A stretch of 32,044 bases of DNA, from the NCBI GenBank assembly GCA_900549755.1, contig URPQ01000016.1:1-32044 (forward strand), in the 5' to 3' direction. Made by a program: the position numbers and the translations under genes. Shown here in pieces: positions 7,452 through 15,321 of the stretch. Source of the DNA: an uncultured Oscillospiraceae bacterium (lineage in GTDB: Bacteria; Bacillota; Clostridia; Oscillospirales; Acutalibacteraceae). The notes under the pieces were generated by a model. The model was given only the letters and a program-made list of their open reading frames with translations, had not been told where the DNA came from and did not search any database. Positions within the stretch are counted from its first letter, which is position 1. Every line of letters begins with the position of its first letter.

Positions 7452-8672
7452 ATGGCAAAAATAAAGGCTTGCGTTGTGGGGCTTGGCAACCGCGGCTATG
7501 GGTTGATACGCGATGTGCTTTTGAAGAATACAGATATTGAAATAGTGTCAGTATGTGATATTTATGCGGACAGGGTGGCGCGCGCTGCTCAAAAAATCAA
7601 GGAATACGGTAACGAGCCCGAGGGCTTTACCGATTATAAGGAGGCACTTTCGGTTAAGGGGCTTGACGCCGTTTTTATATTCAGCGATTGGAGCACCCAT
7701 ACGGAAATTGCCGTTTACGCTATGAAAAAGGGCATTGCCGCTGCAAGTGAGGTTGGGTGTGAATACACACTGGAAAACTGTCAAAGACTTGTAAGAACAA
7801 GGGAAGAAACCGGAACGCCCTATATGTTTGTTGAAAACTGCTGCTGGGGTAAGGAGGAGCTGCTTGCAACATCAATGGCGCGAAAAAACGTTTTCGGAAC
7901 AATAGTGCATTGCGCGGGCGCATATGCGCACGATTTGCGCAATGAAATAGCCTACGGTCATGTTACCCGTCACTATCGCTTTGATAACTACCTTAACCGC
8001 TGCTGTGAAAACTACCCGACACACGAGCTGGGACCCATTGCAAAGTTGCTTGATATTAACCGCGGCAACAGGATAATGACCGTTTCCTCCTTTGCCTCAA
8101 AAAGCGCGGGACTTAGCGAATATATTAAAACCCGCGATGACGCGACCGATGAGATGAAAGCCGCTCGCTTTGCACAGGGTGATATTGTTACCACTGTTTT
8201 GACCTGCGCGCGGGGCGAAACCATTCTTTTGCGGCTTGATACGACCCTGCCGCGTTCATACAGCCGCGATTTTACGGTTCGCGGCACAAAGGGAATGTAT
8301 ATGCAGGATACAAACTCGGTATTTCTTGACGGAGACGAGGAATCGTTTGAGCCGGTGAAATATTACGAAAAGGCGCTTAATAGCGCCGTTAAATTTGAAA
8401 ACGAATACTTACCCGAAATTTGGAAAAACGTTACCGAGGAAACGTTGAAAGCAGGTCACGGCGGAATGGATTGGTTTGCCTACAAAGCCTTTACCGACGC
8501 GCTTATAAACGGCGAGGAAATTCCGGTTGACGTGTACGACGCCGCTACGTGGCAGGCGGTGGCTGTGCTTTCGGAAATGTCAATAAAGCAGGGCGGCGCA
8601 CCGCAGATAATGCCCGATTTTACAAACGGAAAATGGTTTAAACGTCCGAGAAAGGATGTTTGCAGGCTGTAA
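7452..8672 (+). CDS. Gfo/Idh/MocA-family oxidoreductase
   Basis: The protein (406 residues) starts with a Rossmann dinucleotide-binding fold (AKIKACVVGLGNRGYG, motif GxGxxG), with VVSVCD-like acidic strand two (IVSVCDIYADRVARAA). DAVFIFSDWSTHTEIA is the usual third segment. The second half is the alpha/beta substrate-binding domain of the family, including the HELGPIAKLLDINRGNR region. These enzymes oxidise or reduce sugars, inositols or similar compounds with NAD(P), and some act as glycosidases; the exact substrate cannot be read from sequence. The ATG at 7452 is preceded by AAAGGAG; a GTG nine bases earlier overlaps this ribosome binding site. A strong terminator follows. It is probably controlled by the divergent AraC gene. 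Confidence 0.92.
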   Translation: MAKIKACVVGLGNRGYGLIRDVLLKNTDIEIVSVCDIYADRVARAAQKIKEYGNEPEGFTDYKEALSVKGLDAVFIFSDWSTHTEIAVYAMKKGIAAASEVGCEYTLENCQRLVRTREETGTPYMFVENCCWGKEELLATSMARKNVFGTIVHCAGAYAHDLRNEIAYGHVTRHYRFDNYLNRCCENYPTHELGPIAKLLDINRGNRIMTVSSFASKSAGLSEYIKTRDDATDEMKAARFAQGDIVTTVLTCARGETILLRLDTTLPRSYSRDFTVRGTKGMYMQDTNSVFLDGDEESFEPVKYYEKALNSAVKFENEYLPEIWKNVTEETLKAGHGGMDWFAYKAFTDALINGEEIPVDVYDAATWQAVAVLSEMSIKQGGAPQIMPDFTNGKWFKRPRKDVCRL

Positions 8673-8686
8673 TATCGAATCGAAAT

Positions 8687-8718
8687 GAGGACTCGGATTA
8701 ACCGGGTCTTCTTTTTTA
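8687..8718 (+). terminator. Rho-independent terminator after the Gfo/Idh gene
   Basis: GAGGACTCGG (8687-8696) pairs with CCGGGTCTTC (8702-8711), ten pairs including two G-U, over an ATTAA loop. A T run follows at 8712-8718. Confidence 0.85.
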
Positions 8719-8729
8719 TGCGAAAATAA

Positions 8730-8758
8730 TTGAAAAAATACACTCTATGTATTATAAT
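8730..8758 (+). promoter_or_regulatory. Promoter of lepA
   Basis: TTGAAA (8730-8735) and TATAAT (8753-8758) are spaced by 17 bases. The gene starts at 8792 after an AAGGAG ribosome binding site. Confidence 0.75.
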
Positions 8759-8791
8759 ATAAAGGAATATTTTTTATAAGGAGAAACAACA

Positions 8792-10597
8792 GTGGCTTTT
8801 CCGCTTGAAAACATAAGAAATTTTTGCATTGTGGCGCATATTGACCACGGCAAATCGACCCTTGCTGACCGACTTTTGGAGCTTACGCAATCGGTAGCCG
8901 AGCGCGATATGGAGGAACAGATACTTGACAGTATGGACTTAGAGCGCGAGCGCGGCATTACCATAAAAGCCCACGCGGTAACGCTTTACTACAAGGCGAA
9001 GGACGGCAGGGAATACGAGCTGAACCTTATTGACACCCCCGGGCATGTTGACTTTAACTATGAGGTTTCGCGCTCGCTTGCGGCGTGCGAGGGCGCGGTG
9101 CTTGTGGTGGACGCGTCGCAGGGAATCGAGGCGCAGACCCTTGCCAACACCTATTTGGCGGTGGATCACGGGCTGGAGCTTTTGCCGGTTATAAACAAAA
9201 TCGACCTGCCCTCGGCAGAGCCGGAGCGGGTGAAAAAGGAAATTGAGGACGTTATAGGTATTCCCGCAGAGGACGCGCCTATGATCTCCGCCAAAACGGG
9301 GCTTAACGTTGAGGAGGTGCTGGAGCGCATTGTTACCGATATTCCGGCTCCCAAAGGCGACAGGTCAGACCCGCTTAAAGCGCTCGTATTCGATTCCTAC
9401 TATGACCCCTACAAGGGCGTTGTGGTTTATTTCAGGGTAATAAGCGGCAGGCTTAAAACCGGCGATAAAATTAAAATGATGGCGACCGGCGCCGATTTTG
9501 ATACGGTTGAAATAGGCAGAAAGCGCGCAACATATATGGAGCCGTGCGATACGCTTGAGGCGGGCGAGGTTGGGTATCTTACCGCGTCAATCAAAACGGT
9601 GGACGAGGCGCGCGTGGGCGATACAGTGACACTTGCCGAAAACCCGGCGGATACGCCGCTTGAGGGCTACCGGAAGGTAAACCCCGTAGTTTTCTGCGGA
9701 ATTTACCCGGCGGACGGCGCTAAATACCCGGATCTCCGCGAGGCGCTTGAAAAATTAAGCCTTAACGATGCGTCGCTGCTTTTTGAGCCCGAAAGCTCAA
9801 AGGCGCTCGGCTTCGGTTTTCGCTGCGGCTTTTTGGGGCTTTTGCATATGGAAATTATTGAGGAGCGGCTTGAGCGTGAATATAACCTTGACCTTGTTAC
9901 CACCGCGCCGAGCGTTGAGTATAAATTTTTGCTTACAAACGGCGAAACCGTAACGGTGGATAACCCCACAAACTACCCCGACCCGGCAGTTATAGCCGAG
10001 GCGCTTGAGCCTGTGGCGGACGTGCATATATACAGCCCGAGTGAATATGTGGGCGCAATCATGCAGCTTTGCGAGGAGCGCCGCGGGGCGTATACCGATA
10101 TGAAGTATATGGGCGACAGGGTGGATATACACTATGTAATGCCTATGGGCGAAATTGTTTACGATTTCTTTGACGCGCTGAAATCCCGCACAAAGGGCTA
10201 CGCAAGCTACGATTACGAGGCAAAGGGCTATGAAAAATCAAAGCTTGTAAAGCTTGACGTTATGCTTGCGGACGACGTGGTGGACGCGCTTTCGTTTATA
10301 GTCCATTCCGATAATGCGTATAAAAAAGCCCGCCGCATTGCCGAAAAGCTGAAGGATTATATTCCGCGCCAGCTTTTTGAGGTGCCCATACAGGTGGCGG
10401 TCTCGGGCAAGATAATTGCGCGCGAAACGGTTAAGGCGCTGAGAAAGGACGTTCTTGCCAAGTGCTACGGCGGCGATATTACCCGAAAGAAAAAGCTGCT
10501 TGAAAAGCAGAAAGAGGGTAAAAAGCGTATGCGCCGCTTAGGCTCGGTTGAGGTTCCGCAAGAGGCGTTTATGGCGGTATTAAAGCTTGACGAATAA
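8792..10597 (+). CDS. lepA: Elongation factor 4 (LepA), ribosomal back-translocase GTPase
   Basis: The 601-residue length is standard for LepA. The GTPase domain shows IVAHIDHGKSTLADR (G1), the RGITIKA switch I segment (G2), DTPGHVDFNYEV (G3), NKIDLPSAEPERV (G4) and SAKTGLNVEEVL (G5). The C-terminal domain ending in GKKRMRRLGSVEVPQEAFMAVL is LepA-specific and distinguishes it from EF-G and the TypA/BipA group. It acts on stalled or mistranslocated ribosomes. The start is GTG, positioned by AAGGAG nine bases upstream. In many Firmicutes hemW follows lepA; here a VanY-type peptidase gene follows after 14 bases instead. Confidence 0.98.
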   Translation: MAFPLENIRNFCIVAHIDHGKSTLADRLLELTQSVAERDMEEQILDSMDLERERGITIKAHAVTLYYKAKDGREYELNLIDTPGHVDFNYEVSRSLAACEGAVLVVDASQGIEAQTLANTYLAVDHGLELLPVINKIDLPSAEPERVKKEIEDVIGIPAEDAPMISAKTGLNVEEVLERIVTDIPAPKGDRSDPLKALVFDSYYDPYKGVVVYFRVISGRLKTGDKIKMMATGADFDTVEIGRKRATYMEPCDTLEAGEVGYLTASIKTVDEARVGDTVTLAENPADTPLEGYRKVNPVVFCGIYPADGAKYPDLREALEKLSLNDASLLFEPESSKALGFGFRCGFLGLLHMEIIEERLEREYNLDLVTTAPSVEYKFLLTNGETVTVDNPTNYPDPAVIAEALEPVADVHIYSPSEYVGAIMQLCEERRGAYTDMKYMGDRVDIHYVMPMGEIVYDFFDALKSRTKGYASYDYEAKGYEKSKLVKLDVMLADDVVDALSFIVHSDNAYKKARRIAEKLKDYIPRQLFEVPIQVAVSGKIIARETVKALRKDVLAKCYGGDITRKKKLLEKQKEGKKRMRRLGSVEVPQEAFMAVLKLDE

Positions 10598-10611
10598 GGA
10601 GAGTATTAAAA

Positions 10612-11457
10612 ATGACAAGAGCAGAAAGACATAAGGCAATAGTAAAGCGCAGAATTTTTATTGCGGTTTGCCTTTGCGTTTTATTGGCGCTGGCTGTGCT
10701 TATAGCGTTTGTTGTAAAGTCGGCGTTCGGCGGAAAAAAGACTGATGGCTCGGATGTTTCGCAAGGGAGCAGCAGCGCAGCGGGCGAAATCGTATCCGAT
10801 GTATCGAGCGAAGACCCAACGCCGAGCTACCCTGCAACAGGGCCTAACGGCTTGGACGCAAACTATGAGCAGCTTTTACTTGTAAACGCACAGAACCCGC
10901 TGCCCGAGAATTACGATTACGAGGGCAGCCTTACCGAAATTCCCACAAAATATATCAACGGTATGCTGAAGCAGATAGATAAAAATGTATGGCTGTATAT
11001 GCAGGCGATGATAGACGCCCAGCGCGCGGCTGAAACAAACCCGAAAAACTGGCTTTATGTGCGCTCGCCTTACCGTTCGTATGCAACCCAAAAAATGCTT
11101 TTCACGCAGGAAACCAACAAATGGCTTAAAACGGGGCTTTCAAGCGAGGAGGCAGAAGCAAAGGCGGCAACCGTAGTTACCCGCCCCGGCACCAGCGAGC
11201 ACAACACCGGCTTTTCAGCCGATTTCAACATTGCGGAGGATAGCTTTGAAAGCACGGCTATGTTTACCTGGATGCAGGAGCACGCGGCGGATTATGGCTT
11301 TGTGCTGCGTTTCCCTAAGGATAAGCAGGAAATAACCGGAATAACCTATGAATCGTGGCACTACCGCTTTGTGGGTATAAACAACGCCAAGGAAATGAAC
11401 AGGCTGAATATGTGCCTTGAAGAATACGTTGAATATATGAACAATAAGAAAAAGTAG
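10612..11457 (+). CDS. Membrane-anchored D-alanyl-D-alanine carboxypeptidase (VanY/M15B)
   Basis: This 281-residue protein has a basic N-terminus and one transmembrane helix (about 14-36, IFIAVCLCVLLALAVLIAF), then a Ser/Asp-rich extracellular linker. The M15B domain follows, with SPYRSYATQ, GTSEHNTGFSADFN (zinc His and Asp) and ESWHYRFVG (zinc His). The catalytic part closely resembles the enzyme at 4951-5922: GFVLRFPKDKQEITG here, GFILRYPEGKEQITG there. The predicted role is removing terminal D-Ala from peptidoglycan peptides at the outer face of the membrane. It begins 14 bases after lepA with its own GGAGAG, so it is probably co-transcribed with lepA. Confidence 0.93.
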   Translation: MTRAERHKAIVKRRIFIAVCLCVLLALAVLIAFVVKSAFGGKKTDGSDVSQGSSSAAGEIVSDVSSEDPTPSYPATGPNGLDANYEQLLLVNAQNPLPENYDYEGSLTEIPTKYINGMLKQIDKNVWLYMQAMIDAQRAAETNPKNWLYVRSPYRSYATQKMLFTQETNKWLKTGLSSEEAEAKAATVVTRPGTSEHNTGFSADFNIAEDSFESTAMFTWMQEHAADYGFVLRFPKDKQEITGITYESWHYRFVGINNAKEMNRLNMCLEEYVEYMNNKKK

Positions 11458-11576
11458 TTTAAAAGCATAAATCAAGCTTGTGCAAGAAAAAATTTTCAGT
11501 CGTTTTGGGCTGTTACAAAGTAAAAACAGGAGTTCAAAAGGTATTCCTTTTAATATAAGTGAAGGGAAATTTTAAA

Positions 11577-11992
11577 ATGAAAAAGCTTTTATCGTTTTTA
11601 ATTTGCACGGCGCTTATTCTGTCAATAATTCCTACCGCCGTATTCGCCGCGGGGAAACAAGCGGTCAATGCGGGGATAATCTCACTTGGAGCTATAATAC
11701 CGAGACCGCAACGCTTACAATAAGCGGCACGGGGAGTATGTATAATTATGATTGCTCTCGCGATTATCGCCAATCACCTTGGTATCAATATCACAGTAGT
11801 ATAAAAAATGTTTCTATTGGTAACGATGTTACAAGTATAGACAATTATGTATTTTCCCATTGTACAAGTCTTATAAGTGTAACTATACCCGATAGTGTTA
11901 CAACTATAGACGAAAATGCATTTCGCTATTGTACAGGTCTTAGTAGCATTACTGTAGGCACTGAAAATGAAAAATATTTTTCAAAAAGATAA
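11577..11992 (+). pseudogene. Frameshifted, truncated leucine-rich-repeat (BspA/LRR_5-type) surface protein
   Basis: An ATG at 11577 opens a clear signal peptide (MKKLLSFLICTALILS, then IIPTAVFAA), after GAAGGGAAA. This frame stops after about 48 codons. The rest of the protein continues in another frame from about 11651: GETSGQCGDNLTWSYNTE, then TLTISGTGSMYNYD, then two LRR_5 repeats (VTSIDNYVFSHCTSLISVTI and VTTIDENAFRYCTGLSSITV). One extra G in the run at 11651-11654 would join signal peptide and body exactly, so a single-base loss is the simplest explanation. The body then stops after ENEKYFSKR. A different frame continues with FQKDKNEITDLAIP, which resembles the usual segment after such repeats and suggests a second lesion. 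Intact relatives carry many repeats, so this is a remnant or an error-prone assembly spot. Confidence 0.7.
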
Positions 11993-12049
11993 AAACGAGA
12001 TAACCGATTTGGCAATACCGGCGCACCATACCCCGGTTTTACTTAAAAA

Positions 12050-12140
12050 AATACCCCTCACTCACTAACGTGACAGCCATTTACAGCATCAGCTCCCCTC
12101 TGTTTCGGCAAAGCCGAAAAGAAGGGAGCCTTTGTTTTTT
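12050..12140. repeat. Palindromic intergenic element with terminator-like hairpin
   Basis: TTTCGGC (12103-12109) and GCCGAAA (12113-12119) form a perfect hairpin with an AAA loop, nested inside GCTCCC (12092-12097) and GGGAGC (12124-12129). A T-rich tail (TTTGTTTTTTT) follows on the plus strand. Read on the minus strand, the unit starts GGCTCCC and ends GTGAGTGAGGGGTAT. I associate this layout with short dispersed intergenic repeats in gut clostridia; that is from memory and unchecked. It may also terminate plus-strand transcription before rpe. Confidence 0.55.
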
Positions 12141-12169
12141 TCGGAAATTCATTTATATTTTCATTTTCA

Positions 12170-12198
12170 TTGACAATAAGCCGTATTGCGGTTAAAAT
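12170..12198 (+). promoter_or_regulatory. Promoter of rpe
   Basis: TTGACA (12170-12175) and TAAAAT (12193-12198) are spaced by 17 bases, about 30 bases before the rpe start. Confidence 0.8.
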
Positions 12199-12226
12199 AT
12201 ATTATATATGTATAGGGGTGAAAAAA

Positions 12227-12874
12227 TTGTCGGTTAAAATTTCACCGTCGGTATTAACGGCGGATTTTCTTACACTGAAAGACGATATTAAAAAGTTAGA
12301 GGACGCGGGTACGGATATGCTGCACCTTGACGTTATGGACGGTATTTTTGTTCCGAACATCTCGTTCGGCGTGCCGGTTATAAAGTCGATAAAAAAGCAT
12401 ACCTCGCTGCCGCTGGACGTGCACCTTATGATAGACCGCCCGCACAGGTACATAAAGCAGTTTGCCGAGGCAGCGGATATTCTGGGCTTTCATTACGAGG
12501 CGGGCAGCAATGTGCGCGCCACCCTTACCGAGATAAGGGAGCGCGGCTGCAAGGCTTGTCTTACAATAAAGCCGGGCACCGCGCCCGAAGAGATTTTTGA
12601 GTTTTTGCCGCTTTGCGATATGGTGCTTGTAATGTCGGTTGAGCCGGGGTTCGGCGGGCAAAAGTTTATGCCCTCGGCGCTTTATAAGCTTTCTACCCTG
12701 CGGGAGGAAATCAAAAAGCAGGGCTTAAGCATTGATTTAGAGGTTGACGGCGGCATAAATTACGAAACCGCGCCGCTTGCCGTAAGCGCGGGCGCTACGG
12801 TGCTTGTGGCGGGCAGCTGCGTATTCTCGTCAGATGATATGGGCAAGGCGGTAGCCGACCTTAAAAATCTTTAG
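12227..12874 (+). CDS. rpe: Ribulose-phosphate 3-epimerase
   Basis: The 215-residue TIM-barrel protein matches the standard RPE length from the TTG at 12227, which is preceded by AGGGGTG. A longer in-frame ATG start at 12170 would lie inside the -35 hexamer, so it is rejected. Signature segments are KISPSVLTADF at the N-terminus, MLHLDVMDGIFVPN (metal ligands His33 and Asp35), LPLDVHLMI, MSVEPGFGGQKF and EVDGGINYETAP (metal-binding Asp). It interconverts ribulose-5-phosphate and xylulose-5-phosphate in the pentose phosphate pathway. It has its own promoter and is convergent with the mecA-like gene, overlapping it by 14 bases at the 3' ends. Confidence 0.97.
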   Translation: MSVKISPSVLTADFLTLKDDIKKLEDAGTDMLHLDVMDGIFVPNISFGVPVIKSIKKHTSLPLDVHLMIDRPHRYIKQFAEAADILGFHYEAGSNVRATLTEIRERGCKACLTIKPGTAPEEIFEFLPLCDMVLVMSVEPGFGGQKFMPSALYKLSTLREEIKKQGLSIDLEVDGGINYETAPLAVSAGATVLVAGSCVFSSDDMGKAVADLKNL

Positions 12875-13403
12875 AGAAAGCTTTGCCTACGGTCTCAACG
12901 GCGGTATCTTTGCAGAGCAGTTTGCCATATTCTTCGGTATAGGCAATTTCGGGCTCGGCTGCGTTTTTTACGGTGCAAAATTCGCTCATAAAATAAAAAT
13001 CGCGGCTGTGCCCGGTTATAACAAGGCGGTAGCTGCTTTTAAGGCGGTAAAGGCTGCTTTTTCCGCGCGCTAAGCGGCGCAAATAAAGCCTTTTAATGCC
13101 GCTTATCATACTTTCGCTGTCGGGGAAAATAAGCATAACGCAGCCCTTGCCGCGCTCTTTGCCGCCGGCGGGGGATACGGTAATAACGCATCCGGCGGAT
13201 TTTCTTGCCTTTATTTCAACGAGCAGGTCGTCGCCTAAAATATCGCCGTATTTTTCAAGGCTTTCCTTAAGCAGCAGACTCACGGCAAGCCGCGTGCCGC
13301 CGCTCAAAGAGGCAAATTTTTCGTATGTTCCGAAAAACGAGAGCACCTCGCTGTCGGAAAGGGCTATTCTTACTTTATCGCCTGCCAGCCTGTATACCGT
13401 CAT
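12861..13403 (-). CDS. MecA-like adaptor protein for ClpC
   Basis: The 180-residue protein aligns by eye with MecA/YpbH at both ends. The N-terminal half has the RLAGDKVRIALSDSEVLSF start and the VEIKARKSAGCVITVSP strand pair. The C-terminal end SLYRLKSSYRLVITG followed by TEEYGKLLCKDTAVETVGKAF matches the family ending LYSF...YYL...LEEYGKLI...AL..I...F. It is shorter than Bacillus MecA (218 residues), mainly in the acidic linker between domains. MecA proteins present substrates to the ClpC ATPase for ClpP degradation. Its own targets cannot be read. It is monocistronic, divergent from the 37-codon ORF, and its 3' end overlaps rpe. Confidence 0.8.
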   Translation of the reverse strand: MTVYRLAGDKVRIALSDSEVLSFFGTYEKFASLSGGTRLAVSLLLKESLEKYGDILGDDLLVEIKARKSAGCVITVSPAGGKERGKGCVMLIFPDSESMISGIKRLYLRRLARGKSSLYRLKSSYRLVITGHSRDFYFMSEFCTVKNAAEPEIAYTEEYGKLLCKDTAVETVGKAFSKDF

Positions 13404-13457
13404 TCGTTTGCCTCCGATAAATAAATTTTATGTATTCGGGAACACTGTTACCGGGTG

Positions 13458-13571
13458 ATGAATATGCTAAGCAGCGGAAAAACCGCGTTTTTAAAGGCGA
13501 TGCTTTACACGGCGTCCGCCGTAATACTTATTATAATCGGCTATTTTTCAGCCGGATATTTTTTCGGATAG
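13458..13571 (+). CDS. Possible 37-residue single-pass membrane peptide
   Basis: A short ORF immediately upstream of the phosphohexomutase gene encodes 37 residues. It has a polar, basic N-terminus (MNMLSSGKTAFLKAM) and one hydrophobic helix (TASAVILIIIGYFSAGYFF). The stop TAG overlaps the GGAG ribosome binding site of the next gene, so the two could be translationally coupled. Only a weak GGGTG lies before its ATG. I know of no family; it could be a chance ORF. Confidence 0.4.
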   Translation: MNMLSSGKTAFLKAMLYTASAVILIIIGYFSAGYFFG

Positions 13572-13584
13572 GAGTTTTAATATT

Positions 13585-15069
13585 ATGAGTTACATTTCAC
13601 TGAAAAGCGGTACGGATATAAGGGGAGTAGCATCCCCCCTCGGCGGGAAAGAGGTAAACCTGACAGACGGGGCGGTTTACGATATTACTGCCGCGTTTGT
13701 TTCGTGGTACATAAATAAATATGATAAAGACCCCTCAAAGCTTACAATATCAGTAGGCAGGGACTCCAGAATAACCGGTGAGAAAATAGCGAAGCAGGTT
13801 ATAAGCGCGCTTATTAATGCGGGCGTATCGGTAATAGACTGCGGGCTTTGCTCTACCCCCGCTATGTTTATGACTACGGTGGATTTAAAAGCCGACGCCG
13901 CAATTCAGATAACGGCAAGCCATCACCCGTTTGACCGCAACGGGCTGAAATTTTTCACCCCCGCGGGCGGGCTTGATTCGCCCGATATTACCGAGATTGT
14001 AAAGCTTGCCGATAAGGGCGAGGAAATTATATGCAACCGCGCGGGCGTTACCGTAAAGCTGAATTATATGGTAAAATACGCCGCGAGACTGCGCAAAATG
14101 ATATGTGACGCGGTGGGCAAAACGGAAGAGGAAAAGCCGCTTGCGGGCTATAAAATAGTGGTGGACGCGGGCAACGGCGCGGGCGGATTTTACGCTACCG
14201 ACGTGCTTAAAAAGCTGGGCGCGGATATATCGGGCAGCCAGTTTTTAGAGCCTGACGGAATGTTCCCGAACCACATACCCAACCCCGAAAACGAGGACGC
14301 TATGAAGAGCATATGCGCGGCGGTTAAGAATAATAACGCCGACCTCGGTATTATTTTTGATACCGACGTTGATCGCGCGGGCTGCGTAGGGGCTGACGGT
14401 GAGGAAATCAACCGCAACCGCCTTATAGCGCTTGCCGCGTATATGGTGTCGGGCGAAAAGGGCGGCGCTACCATAGTTACCGATTCCGTAACGAGCGACG
14501 GGCTGCGCGAATACCTTGAAAATAGCCTTAACGACACGCATTACCGCTATCGCCGCGGCTATAAAAACGTTATAAACAAGGCGATTGAATTATGCCACGA
14601 CGGCATAAACTGCCCGCTTGCCATAGAAACCTCTGGGCACGCGGCTTTAAGGGAAAACTATTTCCTTGATGACGGCGCGTATTTAGTGACTAAAATAGTA
14701 ATAGAATTAGCGCGCGGGCGCGATATTGAAAAAATTCTCGCTCCGCTTAAAATGCCCGCCGAGGAAGCCGAGTTCCGCTTTAATATAACGGCGGAGAATT
14801 TCAGAGAATACGGCGAAACGGTTATAAAAAAACTGCGCGAATACGCAGAAACAAGACCCGATTACAAAACTGCCGATGATGACCGCGAGGGCGTGAGAAT
14901 ATCCACCGAAAACGGATTTTTCCTGCTTAGGCTGAGCGTTCACGACCCGGTTATGCCCATAAACTTTGAAAGCCGAGTTCCCGGCGGTATTAAAAAGGAT
15001 ATAGCGGGAATAGTGGATTTCTTTAAAGGCTTTGATAAGCTTGATATATCGCCTATTTTAAAAAATTAG
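13585..15069 (+). CDS. Phosphomannomutase/phosphoglucomutase (alpha-D-phosphohexomutase)
   Basis: The 494-residue protein has all four domain signatures of the family. ISVGRDSRITGEKI is in domain I. The phosphoserine loop is TASHHPFDRNGLKFF (Ser near residue 111). The magnesium loop is DTDVDRAGCVG. The sugar-binding loop ETSGHAALRENYFLDDG and a C-terminal phosphate-binding region are also present. It moves the phosphate between C6 and C1 of mannose or glucose, feeding glycan and nucleotide-sugar synthesis. The ATG follows ATAGGAG at a normal distance. The usual phosphate-site residues near the C-terminus are hard to place by eye, and sugar preference cannot be told from sequence. Confidence 0.93.
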   Translation: MSYISLKSGTDIRGVASPLGGKEVNLTDGAVYDITAAFVSWYINKYDKDPSKLTISVGRDSRITGEKIAKQVISALINAGVSVIDCGLCSTPAMFMTTVDLKADAAIQITASHHPFDRNGLKFFTPAGGLDSPDITEIVKLADKGEEIICNRAGVTVKLNYMVKYAARLRKMICDAVGKTEEEKPLAGYKIVVDAGNGAGGFYATDVLKKLGADISGSQFLEPDGMFPNHIPNPENEDAMKSICAAVKNNNADLGIIFDTDVDRAGCVGADGEEINRNRLIALAAYMVSGEKGGATIVTDSVTSDGLREYLENSLNDTHYRYRRGYKNVINKAIELCHDGINCPLAIETSGHAALRENYFLDDGAYLVTKIVIELARGRDIEKILAPLKMPAEEAEFRFNITAENFREYGETVIKKLREYAETRPDYKTADDDREGVRISTENGFFLLRLSVHDPVMPINFESRVPGGIKKDIAGIVDFFKGFDKLDISPILKN

Positions 15070-15121
15070 TCAGTTATTCACTCAATATTTTAAATGACAT
15101 TTTATGCGCTTATGCCGCGCT

Positions 15122-15230
15122 TTTCCCCCCATTTCTGTCCGGTCAGAAATGGGGGAAAGAACCGTCGGGAACCCTTCAGATTGGGTTCCCGAACCCTCCT
15201 AAACAGCCAAAGGGACAAATTTCCCAATGG
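15122..15230. repeat. Cluster of three compound palindromes
   Basis: CCCCCATTTCTG (15126-15137) pairs with CAGAAATGGGGG (15144-15155). TCGGGAACCC (15165-15174) pairs with GGGTTCCCGA (15183-15192). CCAAAGGGA (15207-15215) pairs imperfectly, seven of nine, with TCCCAATGG (15222-15230). The cluster fills most of the 250-base gap between the convergent phosphohexomutase and cysteine-rich genes. The first hairpin lies 52 bases past the mutase stop and could terminate transcription, but neither stem has a clean T tract. No coding frame is evident. Confidence 0.6.
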
Positions 15231-15321
15231 ACACCCTTACTGCGCAAATCTTTATTTCCTGCAAATTTTGCATATTTTTAGACATATACTATATGCGCTT
15301 GCACAGTAATTTCATCGGTTA

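Noticed and set aside
12170..12226. N-terminal extension of rpe from the ATG at 12170
   Set aside because: That ATG lies inside the -35 hexamer of the rpe promoter and has no ribosome binding site. The TTG at 12227 gives the standard protein length.
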